NCBI RefSeq assembly: GCF_000183425.1
Contig: NC_014759.1
Coordinates: forward strand, 310,001 to 374,000
Direction of reading: 5' to 3'
Length of the DNA: 64,000 nt
From: Marivirga tractuosa DSM 4126
GTDB taxonomy: Bacteria > Bacteroidota > Bacteroidia > Cytophagales > Cyclobacteriaceae
Numbering within the stretch: position 1 is the first letter of the stretch; each line of letters starts with the position of its first letter. A model generated the notes under the pieces. That model had not been told where the DNA came from and made no database searches. It saw nothing but the letters and a program-made list of their open reading frames with translations. Shown piece after piece: positions 62,065 to 64,000 of the stretch. The translations under genes were made by a program, and so were the position numbers.

Positions 62065-63915
62065 ATGAATATTTTTTCTCGCTTACAAAGAATTGGCGCT
62101 CGTAAAAATCACCCAGAACACGTAAAGTCCAAAATTAGATTAAGCAACATGGCGGCATTATTTATTATAATATTTGTTGCGCTTCCTTTTTCAGTAATTT
62201 CGTTTTTGTATGTCCCAACATTATTATCAATTCCATTATTAGGCGTTATAGCCATGATTTTGGTTTGGGTTTTTAATAGGGTAGGTGCCATTTATTTAGC
62301 GAGGATACTTCCTGCAGTTACACCTTTATTACTTGCTGCCTTATTTACTTCTAATCTAATGCATAACAATGAGGAATTACCCTTGGTCATGTTTTTGATT
62401 ATGATAGCATTTTCAATTATTCCCTTTCTGGTTTTTGATATCAGGGAAAAAGGGTATTTGATTTTTTCTGCAGTTTTTAATTTTGTAATCTTTCTCGCTG
62501 TTGACTATTTGCCTTTTATTTGGGTTGATCAGGTAAATCTTGATTTTATTACCGAAGGAATTTTGTTTCAACTCAACTATGTAGTTGCTATACTTTTGAC
62601 CTACTCGATCGTATTTTTACTTGCTCTGTTTAATTATCGTTCAGAATTAAAGAGTCAAAAGCTAATTGCTGATAATGAAAAGCAAACTAAAGAACTTCAT
62701 GAATCAGAAAATGTATTAAAAAAGAATTTAGAAGAAGTTCAGAAAGCGCAAGAGGAAGAAAAAAATCGTGCATGGGTTACTGAAGGTCTAGGAAGAATAA
62801 ATAATTTGACGCGTCAATTTGATAATCCGGCTGAATTGTCCAAAGAGGTTATTAGTGAGATAGTTAAGTATGTTGATGCCAATCAAGGAGCGATCTATTT
62901 AGTAGAAAAAGATGAGGAGAATGAAGAGCCCTACATGGAAATGAAGGCCGCTTTTGCATTTGGCAGAAGGAAATCTATTAAAGATAAAGTACAAGTTGGG
63001 GAAGGCTTAATTGGTCAATGCTATCTTGAAAAGGACATGATCTTTTTAACGGAAGTCCCAGATGATTTTGTAAGAATTAAAAGTGGGCTAGGGGACGCAC
63101 CGCCAAAAAACATTGTCATCATGCCATTGATGACCAATGAAAAAATAGAAGGTATACTTGAAGTCGCATCATTTCAGGTTTTACCTGAATATAAAGTGGA
63201 TTACCTTAAAAAATTAGGAGAAAGTTTAGCTACATCTTTTAGTATGAACAAAATTAATGCGAATACTAAACGATTATTAGAACTTTCTCAGGAACAAGAG
63301 GAGCAAATGCGATCTCAAGCCGAGGAGTTGCATCAAAATATGGAAGAATTGCAGGCTACGCAGGAAGAAATGGAGCGTAAGAACAAGGAAACAGAGGAGC
63401 AGAACCAACAATTACAGCAACAGGACGAAGAGCTTCGTCAAAATATGGAAGAATTAAGTGCTCAATCTGATGAGATGGAAATCCAAATGAATGAGATGAT
63501 GCAATTACAATCGGAGATGAAGGCGCGTGAAGATATTCTAAATGAAAGTACGATTGTATCTGAGGCAGACTTGAAGGGAACCATAATTTATGTAAATCAG
63601 AAATTAATAGACGTAGCTAAATATTCTAAGGAGGAAATGATAGGGAAAGGACATAATTTATTCCGCCACCCGGATATGCCTTCTGAAATCTTTAAATTGC
63701 TGTGGGACACTATACAATCAGGAAATATATTCAGAGGGATTATTAAAAACAAAGCAAAAGACGGCTCGGTATATTGGGTAGATGCAACCATTTCTCCAGT
63801 ATTAGATGCCAAAGGAACACTTGAGAAATATATTGGTGTTCGATATGTAATTGAACAAGAAGATGTAGCTCAAAAATTATTTGATGAGCAATTAATTAGA
63901 TTAGGACTACAATAA
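62065..63915 (+). CDS. Membrane GAF-PAS sensor protein without an output domain
   Basis: The 616-aa protein has about six membrane helices in residues 28-205. A coiled coil (~206-245) leads to a GAF domain (~250-395, GRINNLTRQFDNPAEL, YVDANQGAIYLVEKDEEN, VGEGLIGQCYLEKDMI). A long Gln/Glu-rich coiled coil covers ~400-485, and a C-terminal PAS domain (~490-610, VSEADLKGTIIYVNQKLIDV, GKGHNLFRHPDMPSEIFKLL, DGSVYWVDATISPVLD) resembles the PAS of aerotaxis-type receptors. No kinase, cyclase or methyl-accepting domain follows; the stop comes right after PAS. It probably signals through partner proteins. It is intact as far as I can see. Confidence 0.85.
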   Translation: MNIFSRLQRIGARKNHPEHVKSKIRLSNMAALFIIIFVALPFSVISFLYVPTLLSIPLLGVIAMILVWVFNRVGAIYLARILPAVTPLLLAALFTSNLMHNNEELPLVMFLIMIAFSIIPFLVFDIREKGYLIFSAVFNFVIFLAVDYLPFIWVDQVNLDFITEGILFQLNYVVAILLTYSIVFLLALFNYRSELKSQKLIADNEKQTKELHESENVLKKNLEEVQKAQEEEKNRAWVTEGLGRINNLTRQFDNPAELSKEVISEIVKYVDANQGAIYLVEKDEENEEPYMEMKAAFAFGRRKSIKDKVQVGEGLIGQCYLEKDMIFLTEVPDDFVRIKSGLGDAPPKNIVIMPLMTNEKIEGILEVASFQVLPEYKVDYLKKLGESLATSFSMNKINANTKRLLELSQEQEEQMRSQAEELHQNMEELQATQEEMERKNKETEEQNQQLQQQDEELRQNMEELSAQSDEMEIQMNEMMQLQSEMKAREDILNESTIVSEADLKGTIIYVNQKLIDVAKYSKEEMIGKGHNLFRHPDMPSEIFKLLWDTIQSGNIFRGIIKNKAKDGSVYWVDATISPVLDAKGTLEKYIGVRYVIEQEDVAQKLFDEQLIRLGLQ

Positions 63916-64000
63916 TTAGAAGTTGAAAACGTACCCCAAGCTAGCTTCAGAAAAGTCCGCTTGGCCGAAATTTGCATTAATATGAGCCGAAATATATACG
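63916..64000 (-). CDS. C-terminal end of an outer-membrane protein (partial)
   Basis: The minus-strand frame reads VYISAHINANFGQADFSEAS and ends LGYVFNF before a TAA at 63916-63918. Alternating strands with a terminal Phe suit a beta-barrel or porin-like protein. It begins beyond the right edge. The stop abuts the GAF-PAS stop. Confidence 0.6.
   Translation of the reverse strand, partial: VYISAHINANFGQADFSEASLGYVFNF

Overview
The window comes from a Bacteroidota chromosome, most likely a Cytophagales-type marine bacterium such as Marivirga or a relative. The signs are an AT-rich background, many lipoprotein and secreted beta-rich proteins, SprB and PKD repeats, LytTR and HisKA_2 two-component proteins, a CHAT protein, an outer-membrane protein with a CSDAGFC motif, and a compact paa operon. 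The genus is an inference; no rRNA gene is present.

Bases 1 to about 36.3 kb look like the right-hand part of a large integrative element. A tyrosine recombinase (34805-36034, minus) lies about 240 bases from a 47-base 3' fragment of a tRNA-Thr(UGU) gene (36276-36322), which is followed by what looks like the tRNA's own terminator. That is the scar expected when an element integrates into the 3' end of a tRNA gene, and the intact tRNA should lie beyond the left edge. Cargo, left to right: a type I restriction HsdR subunit (cut by the window edge); a 1.6-kb non-coding stretch with three copies of a ~50-base repeat (two containing a perfect DnaA-box-like TTATCCACA) and more than twenty AGGGT/ACCCT motifs; a 726-aa zinc-finger/PD-(D/E)XK nuclease-like protein; a phage-type repressor; a hipBA module with an inverted-repeat operator; and a ~23-kb operon.

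That operon (8690 to ~31.9 kb) is tightly packed, with mostly overlapping start and stop codons. It encodes a membrane-anchored Skp/OmpH-like protein, a lipoprotein, an 1880-aa SpvB/Rhs-like secreted protein, two companion secreted proteins, a small secreted protein, and a 3501-aa Rhs/YD-repeat protein. The giant protein ends in an AT-rich, GNAT-like candidate toxin tip. It is followed by a candidate immunity gene that resembles adenylate kinase but lacks the P-loop and carries an apparent frameshift. Downstream are one displaced Rhs tip with its own membrane-protein partner, one decayed Rhs tip, and a further membrane protein. This is the usual picture of a polymorphic-toxin locus that swaps tips.

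From 36.3 to 44.8 kb the sequence is still accessory-like. It has a broken DUF1624 fragment, an inverted-repeat-bounded ~314-base element and a ~95-base relative, an orphan nuclease-like toxin tip with a beta-propeller and a membrane-protein partner, a frameshifted membrane gene, a three-PKD lipoprotein with a displaced duplicate of its 3' end, and other lipoproteins.

From 44.8 kb on the content is ordinary chromosome: a DUF418 membrane protein, a LytTR response regulator with a TPR histidine kinase, the phenylacetyl-CoA epoxidase genes paaA-B-C-D with a TetR regulator and operator, a DUF2279 protein, a histidine kinase, an outer-membrane protein followed by a TPR-CHAT protein, the ribosomal genes rpsF-rpsR-rplI, small lipoprotein/membrane proteins, a GAF-PAS protein without an output domain, and the tail of an outer-membrane protein gene at the right edge.
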